Assembly (NCBI GenBank): GCA_030639985.1 | Contig: DAOWKG010000180.1 | Coordinates: 1-5,196 of the forward strand | Length of the DNA: 5,196 nucleotides | Direction of reading: 5' to 3' | From: Desulfuromonadaceae bacterium | GTDB lineage: Bacteria > Desulfobacterota > Desulfuromonadia > Desulfuromonadales > Geopsychrobacteraceae | Part shown: piece by piece, positions 1-5,196 of the stretch | Layout: every line of letters begins with the position of its first letter | Position numbering within the stretch: the stretch's first letter is position 1 | Notes under the pieces: generated by a model | Databases searched by the model: none | The model's input: the letters and a program-made list of their open reading frames with translations, nothing else | What the model was told of the DNA's origin: nothing | Program-made: the position numbers and the translations under genes

Positions 1-520
1 CCCCATTCTGGAAGATATGATCTTTGGTAAACACCAGCGTTTTTTCAAACTTGGCGTTGTCTCCGGCCAATCCACCGGCAACCATGACATCACTGCTGAC
101 CGAATTTATGCCATCCAGAAACCCTTCGCCATTTGTCCCCATCCCTTCAATGAAAGTAATGATCAATTTTGTTGTCGGCGTGACAAGTTCATTCGCCAAA
201 GCTTCACCGGCGAAAAAAGATGAACTGTGCGAATGTGAGATGTATGATTTCAGTTCTGTTAGTTCAAATTGGCTGAAACTGAGAATTGTTTTTTCGGTGG
301 AAACCCTGCCGTTACAGATTTCGCCATCGGTTGTGGAACCGATAACAACCGATTGGGGTAATAAAGTATCGATCTGTTGCACCAATGATTGAATGTAAGC
401 TTCGTCATTGATCCCGGTGAAAATCTGAATCAGTAATTTGTCAGAATCATGAATATTGTTTTCAGCGATAAACTGTTTTAACTCAGCGGGGCTTGAATAA
501 GAGGTGTTGATTGTTTTCAT
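1..520 (-). CDS. FIST N-terminal domain protein, partial (C-terminus beyond left edge)
   Basis: The frame is open from an ATG at 518-520 to the window edge, giving 173 codons with no stop, so the 3' part is missing. The protein starts MKTINTSYSSPAELKQFI. It then shows the pattern of a FIST N-terminal domain: a hydrophobic strand LLIQIFTG (29-36), the signature VVIGSTTDGEI (58-68), the strand KLIITFIEGMG (118-128) and the turn AGGLAGDNAKF (148-158). FIST domains are sensory modules thought to bind small ligands such as amino acids. They are usually followed by a FIST_C domain and sometimes by a kinase, GGDEF or chemotaxis output domain, which cannot be seen here. No signal peptide is present, so it is probably cytoplasmic. 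A Shine-Dalgarno-like AAAGAG (526-531) lies 5 nt before the ATG. The gene follows the V4R-like gene by 65 nt on the same strand, so co-transcription is likely. Confidence 0.85.
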   Translation of the reverse strand, partial: MKTINTSYSSPAELKQFIAENNIHDSDKLLIQIFTGINDEAYIQSLVQQIDTLLPQSVVIGSTTDGEICNGRVSTEKTILSFSQFELTELKSYISHSHSSSFFAGEALANELVTPTTKLIITFIEGMGTNGEGFLDGINSVSSDVMVAGGLAGDNAKFEKTLVFTKDHIFQNG

Positions 521-585
521 ATGATCTCTTTATATCCGATTCGGTAAGCGTTTCAGCGTGAGATTGCTTTCGACCTTAAAAACAA

Positions 586-1815
586 TTACAGATAAATTTC
601 CACTTCCAAAAAATCATCCCCACAGCTGATTCCCTTGGTCATCACAGTTTTGTAACCAACCTTGGAACGCCGCATATTCCTGAAACCCTCTTCCGTTTCT
701 ATCTTTTCACCATGGACAATGTCGGTATTGTAAACCAGTTGCATTAATCCGGTAAACCCGCCACTGTTGGCCCAATGGATTGGGTAATCACTGGTTCCGT
801 ACATACGTATGTAACTCAAATCTTCAAAATCATTGTAATTTCTAAACACCGCCCGTTCTTCACTGAGTTCGAGAACCGTATGATAACCCCAGCCCATAGT
901 ATTAATTAGAGAGAGTAATCCCTTAATCCAGTCTTCCTTAGTCTGCAAATAAGGTTTCACTCCCGCTTCCCACTCACGGGAGGTCATAATCCCGCCATAA
1001 GTGAAAAATCCACAGGCATGTCCGGACTCCATCAGCAACTCTCCTGCCAATGTGACCCCATACTCACCGGCCATTTCACTCATCGCTTTGACAAATTCAA
1101 ATTGCGCTCGGTTGACAAAATCACTTTGAATTCTAACGATATATACACCAAAAACCTGAATAAAACCCTCTTCATTACCAACAAAGTTGGCATGTGCCCC
1201 CCCAAAAGCCTTAGTAATGGTATCCTCATGCTCCCAACCAATTTTCACCTTCGGTACTTCTTTGAAAACCGTGGCTGCCTTCTTGGGGTAGGTGGTGAAA
1301 TTCCCTTTTCCGGAGCGGATACTGAAGTGGTTCAAGTCATCGCCACAAGCCATACAACGGGTCTGTTCCGCATCAATTTCAGCCAGTGACTTACCATAAA
1401 TCACGGCGTACACAGCAGCGAGGAAACCCACGGTATAATAATCGATTGGCTTGGCAGACTTCTCAAATTTAATCTGCCAGGTTTTTGAAAAAAAAGATTT
1501 GCTCGTGGTCAAATCGACACCGTTTTCATCCATACCACTTAAATTGATCAGCCCGTAACCGAAACATTTATAAACATCTTCCGCCATTTTTTTCGATTCG
1601 GTCTCATCCAGTCCATCACACAAACAACTAAGCTGGTTATAAACTGCATCAGCAGCACTCCCCACCAGAAATGGCCGGCTGTCGATATAATCGGCATCAA
1701 GAATAGTTTTTAACAGATTCGCCAGGTAATGGTGGCAATGAAAAATCATTGCTTCACCGGCAACTTCCAGAAAGTTATGATCTTCGTCAAAAGCATAATC
1801 ATTAATATCAAACAT
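586..1815 (-). CDS. Tandem V4R-like (4-vinyl reductase type) ligand-binding domain protein
   Basis: About 409 aa, no signal peptide or membrane segment, probably cytoplasmic. The N-terminal half (roughly 14-165) ends in the pattern typical of V4R domains: a helix DYYTVGFLAAVYAVIYGK (125-142), then a Cys-containing strand RCMACGDDLNHFSI (153-166). V4R domains are predicted small-molecule or hydrocarbon-binding modules. The C-terminal half (roughly 193-409) seems to repeat the plan: GELLMESGHACGFFTYGG (258-275), a GWGYHTVLEL strand (308-317), and a terminal KGISCGDDFLEVEIYL that parallels the CMACGDD segment. A His/Cys cluster HCHHY (26-30) stands out and could bind a metal or ligand, which is speculation. 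I place the start at the ATG at 1813-1815 because TAGGTGG (1822-1828) is an SD site 6 nt before it. A TTG at 1836 would extend the protein by 7 residues but has no comparable SD. It lies 10 nt after the 76-aa gene, whose stop overlaps this SD, so translational coupling is likely. The V4R assignment is from motif recognition and is moderately sure; the ligand is unknown. Confidence 0.72.
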   Translation of the reverse strand: MFDINDYAFDEDHNFLEVAGEAMIFHCHHYLANLLKTILDADYIDSRPFLVGSAADAVYNQLSCLCDGLDETESKKMAEDVYKCFGYGLINLSGMDENGVDLTTSKSFFSKTWQIKFEKSAKPIDYYTVGFLAAVYAVIYGKSLAEIDAEQTRCMACGDDLNHFSIRSGKGNFTTYPKKAATVFKEVPKVKIGWEHEDTITKAFGGAHANFVGNEEGFIQVFGVYIVRIQSDFVNRAQFEFVKAMSEMAGEYGVTLAGELLMESGHACGFFTYGGIMTSREWEAGVKPYLQTKEDWIKGLLSLINTMGWGYHTVLELSEERAVFRNYNDFEDLSYIRMYGTSDYPIHWANSGGFTGLMQLVYNTDIVHGEKIETEEGFRNMRRSKVGYKTVMTKGISCGDDFLEVEIYL

Positions 1816-1821
1816 TATTGA

Positions 1822-1828
1822 CCACCTA
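1822..1828 (-). promoter_or_regulatory. Ribosome binding site deciding the V4R-like gene start
   Basis: TAGGTGG on the minus strand, 6 nt before the ATG at 1815. Its first three bases are the TAG stop of the preceding 76-aa gene. This arrangement supports ATG 1815 over the upstream TTG 1836 and suggests coupled translation. Confidence 0.65.
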
Positions 1829-2056
1829 TCCGGCAAAAGTTTTATTTGTCAGATCTTCTGCCGCAACTTTCACAGACTGATAAATTTCAGCAGGCACACT
1901 CACAACGGCAGACTCATCAATAGCAGCAGCACTGAGTTCAAGCTTGTTTTTCAAAAGGATGGGGAGAGTTTTTATCAGGATGCGATCAACAATTTTCACA
2001 TCACCATATGCTTTGGCAAATTCAAAAATTGGTTTAATATCGTACAGAGTATCCAT
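1826..2056 (-). CDS. Small hypothetical protein, first gene of the V4R/FIST operon
   Basis: A 76-aa protein, MDTLYDIKPIFEFAKAYG to DLTNKTFAG, that I do not recognise. It contains no Cys and no membrane segment and reads as mostly helical and mildly amphipathic, with an Ala-rich middle (SAAAIDESAVVSVPAE, 42-57). The start ATG at 2054-2056 has AAAGGA upstream at 10 nt, a slightly long spacing. The stop TAG (1826-1828) lies inside the ribosome binding site of the next gene, which argues that it is really translated and coupled to the V4R-like protein. A partner or accessory subunit of that protein is a reasonable guess from context only. An inverted repeat surrounds its SD (see the separate entry). 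Confidence 0.6.
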   Translation of the reverse strand: MDTLYDIKPIFEFAKAYGDVKIVDRILIKTLPILLKNKLELSAAAIDESAVVSVPAEIYQSVKVAAEDLTNKTFAG

Positions 2057-2058
2057 GG

Positions 2059-2090
2059 CTAAGCATTCCTTTGGGGGAAATAATGCTAAG
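2059..2090 (-). promoter_or_regulatory. Inverted repeat around the leader and SD of the 76-aa gene
   Basis: CTAAGCATT (2059-2067) and AATGCTAAG (2082-2090) form inverted arms matching at 8 of 9 positions, separated by 14 nt. In the minus-strand transcript the SD-like AAAGGA falls at the loop and the start of one arm, with a CCCCC run opposite it. It could be a protein-binding operator for the V4R/FIST operon or an RNA hairpin limiting translation. The symmetry is seen directly; the function is inference. Confidence 0.35.
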
Positions 2091-2188
2091 ACAAATTTAA
2101 CCCAAGCATAGCATATATCCTTTAGAACGATGTTATATATAAATAAATCGATGGTCGATACGTCATCGTCACTGAAATATCCTTTTTA

Positions 2189-2197
2189 TGCTATAAT
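2189..2197 (+). promoter_or_regulatory. Extended -10 promoter of the lemA/TPM operon
   Basis: TGCTATAAT: a consensus TATAAT (2192-2197) with the TGn extension at 2189-2190. No good -35 box is seen at 16-18 nt spacing (TCACTG at 17 nt is poor), as expected for an extended -10 promoter. Transcription would start near 2204, giving a leader of about 38 nt before the lemA ATG. Confidence 0.6.
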
Positions 2198-2241
2198 GGG
2201 TCGATTATCAAAGTCAAAACCTAACCTTTCGGAGAAACAAC

Positions 2242-2829
2242 ATGATGAATCGCACCTTACTTTTACTAACTCTACTATGTAGCACCCTGCTCCTCAGCAG
2301 CTGTGGCTACAATAAAATTCAAAGAAATGAAGAGGTAGTCTTTTCTGCCTGGGCCGATGTCGAAGCCACCTATCAGCGGCGTGCCGATCTGATTCCGAAT
2401 CTGGTATCTACCGTTAAGGGTTATGCAGCCCACGAAAAAGAGACCTTTACAGCAATCACAAATGCCCGTGCCAAAGTGGGGCAAATGAATCTCTCGATCG
2501 ATAAACTGGGTGATGCGGCGGCAATGCAACAGTTTCAGCAAGCACAAGGAAAACTGTCGGGCGCACTTTCACGGTTATTGGTAGTTGCTGAACGCTATCC
2601 CGATCTGAAAGCGAGCGCTAACTTTCGTGATCTACAGCATCAACTCGAAGGGACCGAAAACCGCATCAATGTAGCCCGCCAGCGCTACAATGACGCGGTG
2701 CGTATGTTCAACACCTCAATTCGTACTTTTCCTAACAATTTAACCAATAATTTTCTCCTTAATCTGGAGCGCAAAGAACCATTTAAAGCTGAAGCTGGTG
2801 CCGCAACTGCACCGAAGGTTGCATTCTAA
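2242..2829 (+). CDS. lemA: LemA family lipoprotein
   Basis: 195 aa, the usual size for the family. The N-terminus is a lipoprotein signal: a hydrophobic stretch [14 protein letters not shown] followed by the lipobox LSSC with the acylated Cys at residue 21, so the mature protein is probably membrane-anchored and faces the periplasm. The mature part begins with the LemA hallmark: YNKIQRNEE (23-31), then [19 protein letters not shown] (36-54), then [12 protein letters not shown] (58-69). The rest is helical, with an [19 protein letters not shown] helix near 139-157. LemA proteins form a helical bundle; their function is poorly defined, and they are commonly encoded beside TPM-domain proteins, as here. 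The start ATG at 2242 has GGAG (2231-2234) 7 nt upstream. A second ATG follows directly (codon 2) and could serve instead with little effect. The stop overlaps the next gene's start in TAATG, so the two are translationally coupled. Confidence 0.95.
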   Translation: MMNRTLLLLTLLCSTLLLSSCGYNKIQRNEEVVFSAWADVEATYQRRADLIPNLVSTVKGYAAHEKETFTAITNARAKVGQMNLSIDKLGDAAAMQQFQQAQGKLSGALSRLLVVAERYPDLKASANFRDLQHQLEGTENRINVARQRYNDAVRMFNTSIRTFPNNLTNNFLLNLERKEPFKAEAGAATAPKVAF

Positions 2830-3551
2830 TGACCAAGTTACTCGGTTCACTGTTAATTCTGTTACTAGCATGTACCAGCGTTGCTGCACTTGGCATTCCT
2901 AAAACCACTGGGTACATCAATGATACTGCCGGATTAATTTCATCCGGAGTGGAGACAAAGCTGGAAAAATTTCTCCACGATTTTGAGAAAAGCGATTCAA
3001 CTCAGATCACCGTGCTGACAATTCCAACTCTCGATGGAGCAGCATTAGAGGAGTACTCCTTACAAGTATTTGAAGCCTGGAAACTTGGACAACAGGGCAA
3101 AGATAACGGTGCACTGCTGTTAATCGCCAAAGCTGAACGTAAGGTACGTATCGAAGTCGGCTACGGTTTAGAAGGACGCTTAACCGACTTGATGGCAGGT
3201 CGCATCATCGACAATGAAATCACCCCCCAATTTAAAAAAGGCGATTTCGATAGCGGTATTGTTGCCGGTATTATCGGTATTGCCGAAGCAGTCCGAGGTG
3301 AATATGCCGGTAGTGGAAAAACCAGTGGCAAGAAAAAAAGAAGTTCCTTCGGCTCCTTCTTCTTCCTGTTGTTCTTTATCTTGCCATTAATAGGTCGCCT
3401 CGGCGGCAGCCGTCGTGGTCACTATCGTCGCAGCGGCATCTTTTTTGGCGGCCCCTTCATCGGCGGTGGCGGATTTGGTGGCGGTGGTGGTGGAGGATTT
3501 TCTGGCGGCGGCGGTTTCGGCGGTGGTGGTGGGGCTTCCGGGGGTTGGTAA
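2829..3551 (+). CDS. TPM domain protein, secreted with Gly-rich C-terminus (YgcG-like)
   Basis: 240 aa. It has a Sec signal peptide at 1-20 (hydrophobic LLGSLLILLLACTSVAA). A TPM domain follows at about 27-157: GYINDTAGLISS (28-39), the strand TQITVLTIPTLDG (58-70), the helix LEEYSLQVFEAWKLG (73-87), KDNGALLLIAKAERKVRIEVGYGLEG (91-116) and the IDNEITPQFKKGDFDSGIVAGI stretch (127-148). A basic linker leads to a membrane helix at about 176-189 and then a Gly-rich tail (203-240) ending GASGGW, the ending commonly seen in this family. TPM domains are named after TLP18.3, Psb32 and MOLO-1; a phosphatase-type activity was reported for the plant member, but the bacterial role is uncertain. The domain probably sits in the periplasm with the protein anchored by its C-terminal helix. 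It shares the A of TAATG with lemA. The tail is built from GGT/GGC repeats that are prone to length change. Confidence 0.92.
   Translation: MTKLLGSLLILLLACTSVAALGIPKTTGYINDTAGLISSGVETKLEKFLHDFEKSDSTQITVLTIPTLDGAALEEYSLQVFEAWKLGQQGKDNGALLLIAKAERKVRIEVGYGLEGRLTDLMAGRIIDNEITPQFKKGDFDSGIVAGIIGIAEAVRGEYAGSGKTSGKKKRSSFGSFFFLLFFILPLIGRLGGSRRGHYRRSGIFFGGPFIGGGGFGGGGGGGFSGGGGFGGGGGASGGW
3463..3548 (+). repeat. Low-complexity GGN tract encoding the Gly-rich tail
   Basis: A run of GGC/GGT/GGA codons interrupted by TTT/TTC (Phe) codons encodes the C-terminal 28 or so residues of the first TPM protein. It is normal for the family but makes the tail liable to slippage or sequencing error. Confidence 0.7.
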
Positions 3552-3574
3552 GTTATCATTTTCCCGGTGATCAA

Positions 3575-3717
3575 CAACCGCCAAGCACACCAAGAAGATC
3601 AAAAATTTAACGGAGAGGCGGAGAGACAGAGAGAAAAACCTTTTTTTAGATTTTAAACACAAAGACTTTCTCTCTTATCTCTCCGGTCTCTCCGACTCTG
3701 CGTTAAAAAATGAGGTT
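3575..3717. repeat. MITE-like imperfect palindromic repeat between the two TPM genes
   Basis: The left arm (3606-3634) begins TTTAACGGAGAGGCGGAGAG, and the right arm (3666-3707) is its near reverse complement ending TCCGACTCTGCGTTAAA. The arms match over about 29 bases with a few mismatches and a 5-8 nt insertion in the right arm (around TTATC and CGG), and the spacer is about 30 nt and A/T-rich. The left flank AACCGCCAAGCACACCAAGAAG (3575-3596) has the 'ACCAAG' periodicity often attached to such elements, and the right end is GAGGTT. It resembles widespread non-coding repeats carrying 'CGCAGAGACGCAGAG' motifs in many Deltaproteobacteria. The same-strand hairpin could attenuate read-through into the second TPM gene, whose SD lies at the element's right end. 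Confidence 0.7.
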
Positions 3718-3720
3718 CAA

Positions 3721-4353
3721 ATGAAATCAGCAAAAGAGTTTTTCACGACCGAAGAACAACAAAAAATAGAAGCTGCCGTTAAAGCAGCAGAACAAAAAAC
3801 CAGTGGTGAAATTGTGCCGATGGTAGTCGATTCATCTTATGATTATCCTCGGGCAGAACTACTAGGTAGCGGAATCTTGGCATTAGCGGTAGGTTTGATT
3901 TGCAGCTGGAGTTTTGGCGGGGAATCGATCTGGTGGTTCTTGCCAATTTTCATTGTCGGGTTCTTCTTTTTTCAACAATTAATTCGCCGCTGGCCCGACT
4001 TCAGACGGATATTAATCCATCCCGATGAGCTAACTGCCGAGGTCGAAGAAAAGGCACTGGTAAGTTTCCTCGAACAAGGGATTCACGAAACCCGCGACCG
4101 TACTGGTATTTTGATCCTGATTTCACTATTTGAACACCGGGTGCAAGTACTTGCTGACAGTGGTATTAATGCTAAAGTTCCTGAACATACCTGGGAAGAA
4201 ATTGTCGAAATTATTGTTGATGGGTTAAAAACTGAGACTGCCTGTGATGCGACCTGTAAGGCGATTGAGCGTTGCAGTGAACTGCTGGAAGAACATTTTC
4301 CTCGTAAAGATGATGATACTGATGAGCTGCCGAATTTGATTATTGAAAGCTAG
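3721..4353 (+). CDS. TPM domain membrane protein (COG3762-like)
   Basis: 210 aa without a signal peptide. An N-terminal segment, EEQQKIEAAVKAAEQKTSGEIVPMVVDSSYDY (11-42), is the start of a TPM-like fold. It is interrupted by two membrane helices (about 48-64 and 70-88, with WWFLPIFIVGFFFF). The fold then resumes with FRRILIHPDELTAEVEEKALVSFLEQGIHETRDRTGILILISLFEHRVQVLADSGI (94-149) and a helical end, SELLEEHFPRKDDDTDELPN (186-205). This TM-interrupted form is the usual partner of a YgcG-like TPM protein and LemA; both soluble parts are expected on the same side of the inner membrane. The ATG at 3721 has GAGG (3712-3715) 5 nt upstream. It is probably the third gene of the lemA operon, although the 169-nt gap filled by a repeat could reduce or replace transcription from upstream. 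Function unknown. Confidence 0.9.
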   Translation: MKSAKEFFTTEEQQKIEAAVKAAEQKTSGEIVPMVVDSSYDYPRAELLGSGILALAVGLICSWSFGGESIWWFLPIFIVGFFFFQQLIRRWPDFRRILIHPDELTAEVEEKALVSFLEQGIHETRDRTGILILISLFEHRVQVLADSGINAKVPEHTWEEIVEIIVDGLKTETACDATCKAIERCSELLEEHFPRKDDDTDELPNLIIES

Positions 4354-4364
4354 CAACTAAGACC

Positions 4365-4382
4365 GTCGGTTTTCGAACCGAC
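4365..4382. terminator. Stem-loop after the second TPM gene, possible terminator
   Basis: A perfect 7-bp stem GTCGGTT/AACCGAC with a TTCG loop, 11 nt after the stop codon. UUCG loops are very stable. No immediate T-run follows; the nearest T-rich stretch begins at 4394. It is therefore either a weak or non-canonical terminator or an mRNA 3' stabiliser. Confidence 0.45.
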
Positions 4383-4393
4383 AGCCGACTTCA

Positions 4394-4415
4394 TTTTCTT
4401 TGAGCGCAAAGAAAA
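4394..4415. repeat. Perfect 9-bp inverted repeat, part of a dispersed repeat
   Basis: TTTTCTTTG (4394-4402) and CAAAGAAAA (4407-4415) around AGCG. Followed by GCAAGCAAAAGAAAC, it looks like the common dispersed motif 'TTTTCTTTG...CAAAGAAAA...AGCAAAAGAAA' found in many proteobacterial genomes. With the stem-loop just upstream it may help terminate transcription. Confidence 0.5.
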
Positions 4416-4598
4416 CGCAAGCAAAAGAAACTCTTTTTATTTCTGCCTCGTGAGGTGCTGCGACAATTTGTTATCCGGTTTAGACTACTTGTTATTTGCT
4501 TCGTTGCTACTTTTCTTGGCTGGTACAGTCGTCATTAAAGAGTTAGCACGTTTTACTTGATCGGAGTTTCATCGCCTAACGAGCTAAAACCTGCTCTA

Positions 4599-4634
4599 AT
4601 GGCGAAAAAAACAACTCACTTTTCCCTTCGCCAT
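4599..4634. repeat. Perfect 8-bp inverted repeat with A/T-rich loop
   Basis: ATGGCGAA (4599-4606) and TTCGCCAT (4627-4634), separated by 20 nt that are A-rich on the left and contain TTTTCCC on the right. Read on the minus strand, it lies downstream of the DUF1858 gene stop at 4696 and could form a terminator-like hairpin for that operon, although a clean T-tract is missing. Confidence 0.35.
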
Positions 4635-4695
4635 GAGGAAGAAGGTGCCCGGTAGGGCGGATGAGGGGGAAGCCATTCACGTGAGACACATAGGA

Positions 4696-4905
4696 TCAAC
4701 TTAACCGGTTAAGCTCATCAATCAACTGATCGATCTCGGCCTCACTGTAATCTTTCTTCCGCGCAGCTTCTTCAATTGTATCCCAAACCGGTTCACCACA
4801 GCGGATACAGCGGATATTTTTATGAAACAGGTAGCCGACCGCATCCTCTTTCAGTTCCACCAATTGTTCGATCTTCATATCCCGGGTAATTGTAGTATCT
4901 GCCAT
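4696..4905 (-). CDS. DUF1858 domain protein with CxxC motif
   Basis: 69 aa from the ATG at 4903-4905. The whole protein matches the DUF1858 pattern: TITRDMKIEQLVELKEDAVGYLF (5-27), then NIRCIRCG (30-37) with the CxxC pair C33/C36, then TIEEAARKKDYSEAEIDQLIDELN (43-66). This small family includes the domain associated with hybrid-cluster proteins and is thought to be a redox-disulfide or metal-binding module; no reaction is known. The start was chosen from AGGAG (4913-4917), which is 7 nt before ATG 4905 and only 4 nt before the adjacent ATG at 4908. A longer reading from a TTG at 4923 would run through this SD and is rejected. It lies 14 nt after the TmcAL-like gene on the same strand and is almost certainly co-transcribed with it. 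Confidence 0.85.
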   Translation of the reverse strand: MADTTITRDMKIEQLVELKEDAVGYLFHKNIRCIRCGEPVWDTIEEAARKKDYSEAEIDQLIDELNRLS

Positions 4906-4912
4906 CATCCAA

Positions 4913-4917
4913 CTCCT
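4913..4917 (-). promoter_or_regulatory. Ribosome binding site deciding the DUF1858 gene start
   Basis: AGGAG on the minus strand, placed between the stop of the upstream gene (4920-4922) and the ATG ATG pair at 4903-4908. It favours ATG 4905 (7 nt) or ATG 4908 (4 nt) and excludes the TTG at 4923. Confidence 0.65.
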
Positions 4918-4919
4918 GT

Positions 4920-5196
4920 TCAAAACGATAAATCGGTTCTCAACGGTTCATAAAAATCACGGTTTCTGGTGCCACCTGGGTATTTACGCAACAACAATGT
5001 ATAAATTTTCGTCGCCCGCAATTCCAGCTCCAACTGCTGCAAAGCAAGAGGATATGCTGCTGACTCAATACCATAAAAGCGCTTGAGCGTCGCATAAACA
5101 CGGGAAAAGTTTTGCATCAAAGGGATTTTTCTCTGCTTGCGACTATGTGCCAGAAACGACCGCCCCTTTGCACTGGCGGCCAGCAGATGAAGATAA
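4920..5196 (-). CDS. TmcAL-like nucleotidyltransferase family protein, C-terminal part only
   Basis: The frame is open from the right window edge to TGA at 4920-4922, giving 92 codons, so the gene starts outside the window. An internal ATG at 5115-5117 is not the start, since coding-quality sequence continues upstream of it. The visible end contains YLHLLAASAKGRSFLAH (1-17), RKIPLMQNFSRV (22-33), FYGIESAAYPLALQQLELELRATKIYTLLL (40-69) and RNRDFYEPLR (77-86). This order (KGR, then IPL-N-S, then LELELRAT-IYTLL) matches what I recall of the C-terminal helical domain of TmcAL, the tRNA-Met cytidine acetate ligase that makes N4-acetylcytidine at the elongator tRNA-Met wobble position. The catalytic N-terminal nucleotidyltransferase half cannot be checked here. 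It is followed at 14 nt by the DUF1858 gene. Confidence 0.65.
   Translation of the reverse strand, partial: YLHLLAASAKGRSFLAHSRKQRKIPLMQNFSRVYATLKRFYGIESAAYPLALQQLELELRATKIYTLLLRKYPGGTRNRDFYEPLRTDLSF

Larger units (their letters stand above)
4354..4695. other. Convergent intergenic region, no gene, probable dispersed-repeat remnant
   Basis: 342 bases between converging genes without a convincing ORF. It contains the two hairpins at 4365-4382 and 4394-4415. A TTGCTTCGTTGCTACTTTTC stretch (4496-4515) echoes the earlier AAAGAAA/GCAAAAG motif in the opposite sense. An inverted pair ATGGCGAA (4599-4606) / TTCGCCAT (4627-4634) follows, then a G-rich end GTAGGGCGGATGAGGGGG (4652-4669). The last motif and the CAAAGAAAA palindrome are typical of long intergenic repeats, so most of this stretch may be one element. 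No transposase gene is present. Confidence 0.45.

Noticed and set aside
17..392. Two overlapping plus-strand ORFs of 68 and 122 codons
   Set aside because: They lie antisense to the FIST-domain frame, which has clear domain motifs, a start and an SD.
1018..1389. Plus-strand ORF of 123 codons
   Set aside because: Antisense shadow of the V4R-like gene, with no SD and no protein-like domain pattern.
1826..2056. 76-aa protein as an antitoxin or small regulator
   Set aside because: No recognisable DNA-binding or antitoxin motif is visible and the neighbour is not toxin-like, so it is left as hypothetical.
2275..2547. Minus-strand ORF of 90 codons
   Set aside because: Antisense to lemA, whose coding identity is certain.
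3387..3662. Minus-strand ORF of 91 codons rich in Thr and Ala
   Set aside because: Produced by reading the opposite strand of the GGN repeat tract and part of the palindromic repeat; low-complexity artefact.
4365..4382. tRNA T-arm-like motif (GGTTCGAAAACC on the minus strand)
   Set aside because: No acceptor, D or anticodon stems can be built around it; it is better explained as a simple stem-loop.
4920..5120. A complete 66-aa small protein starting near 5117-5120
   Set aside because: The same frame stays open to the window edge with sequence that fits the family, so this is the tail of a larger gene.

Overview
The window reads as a chromosomal segment of a Gram-negative bacterium. The evidence is a lipoprotein signal on LemA, a secreted glycine-rich TPM protein, and dispersed inverted-repeat elements. 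The combination of FIST and V4R-type sensory domains, a DUF1858 CxxC protein beside a TmcAL-like nucleotidyltransferase, and 'GGAGAGGCGGAGAGAC'-type repeats suggests a low-to-moderate GC member of the Desulfuromonadia/Geobacter-like lineages. That placement is inference only.

Layout: (1) Positions 1-2056, minus strand, hold a probable three-gene operon. In transcription order these are an unrecognised 76-aa protein, a roughly 409-aa protein that appears to carry two V4R-like ligand-binding domains, and a FIST-domain protein cut by the left window edge. All look cytoplasmic, with no signal peptide or membrane segment seen, and two are of sensory-domain type. (2) Positions 2057-2241 form a divergent intergenic region with an extended -10 promoter for the plus-strand operon and an inverted repeat over the leader of the minus-strand operon. 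(3) Positions 2242-4353, plus strand, hold the known combination of a LemA lipoprotein, a secreted or anchored TPM protein with a Gly-rich tail, and a second TPM protein with two membrane segments. The last two are separated by a large MITE-like inverted repeat. (4) Positions 4354-4695 form a convergent intergenic region with several hairpins and what looks like a second dispersed repeat. (5) Positions 4696-5196, minus strand, hold a DUF1858 CxxC protein preceded by the C-terminal end of a TmcAL-like (tRNA-Met cytidine acetate ligase family) protein that runs off the right edge.

The LemA/TPM cluster probably acts at the cell envelope; its biochemical role is poorly known. The minus-strand V4R/FIST cluster is the least familiar part and the best candidate for an undescribed sensory pathway, but no output domain is visible in the window. 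No CRISPR, RNA gene, transposase or defence system was found.
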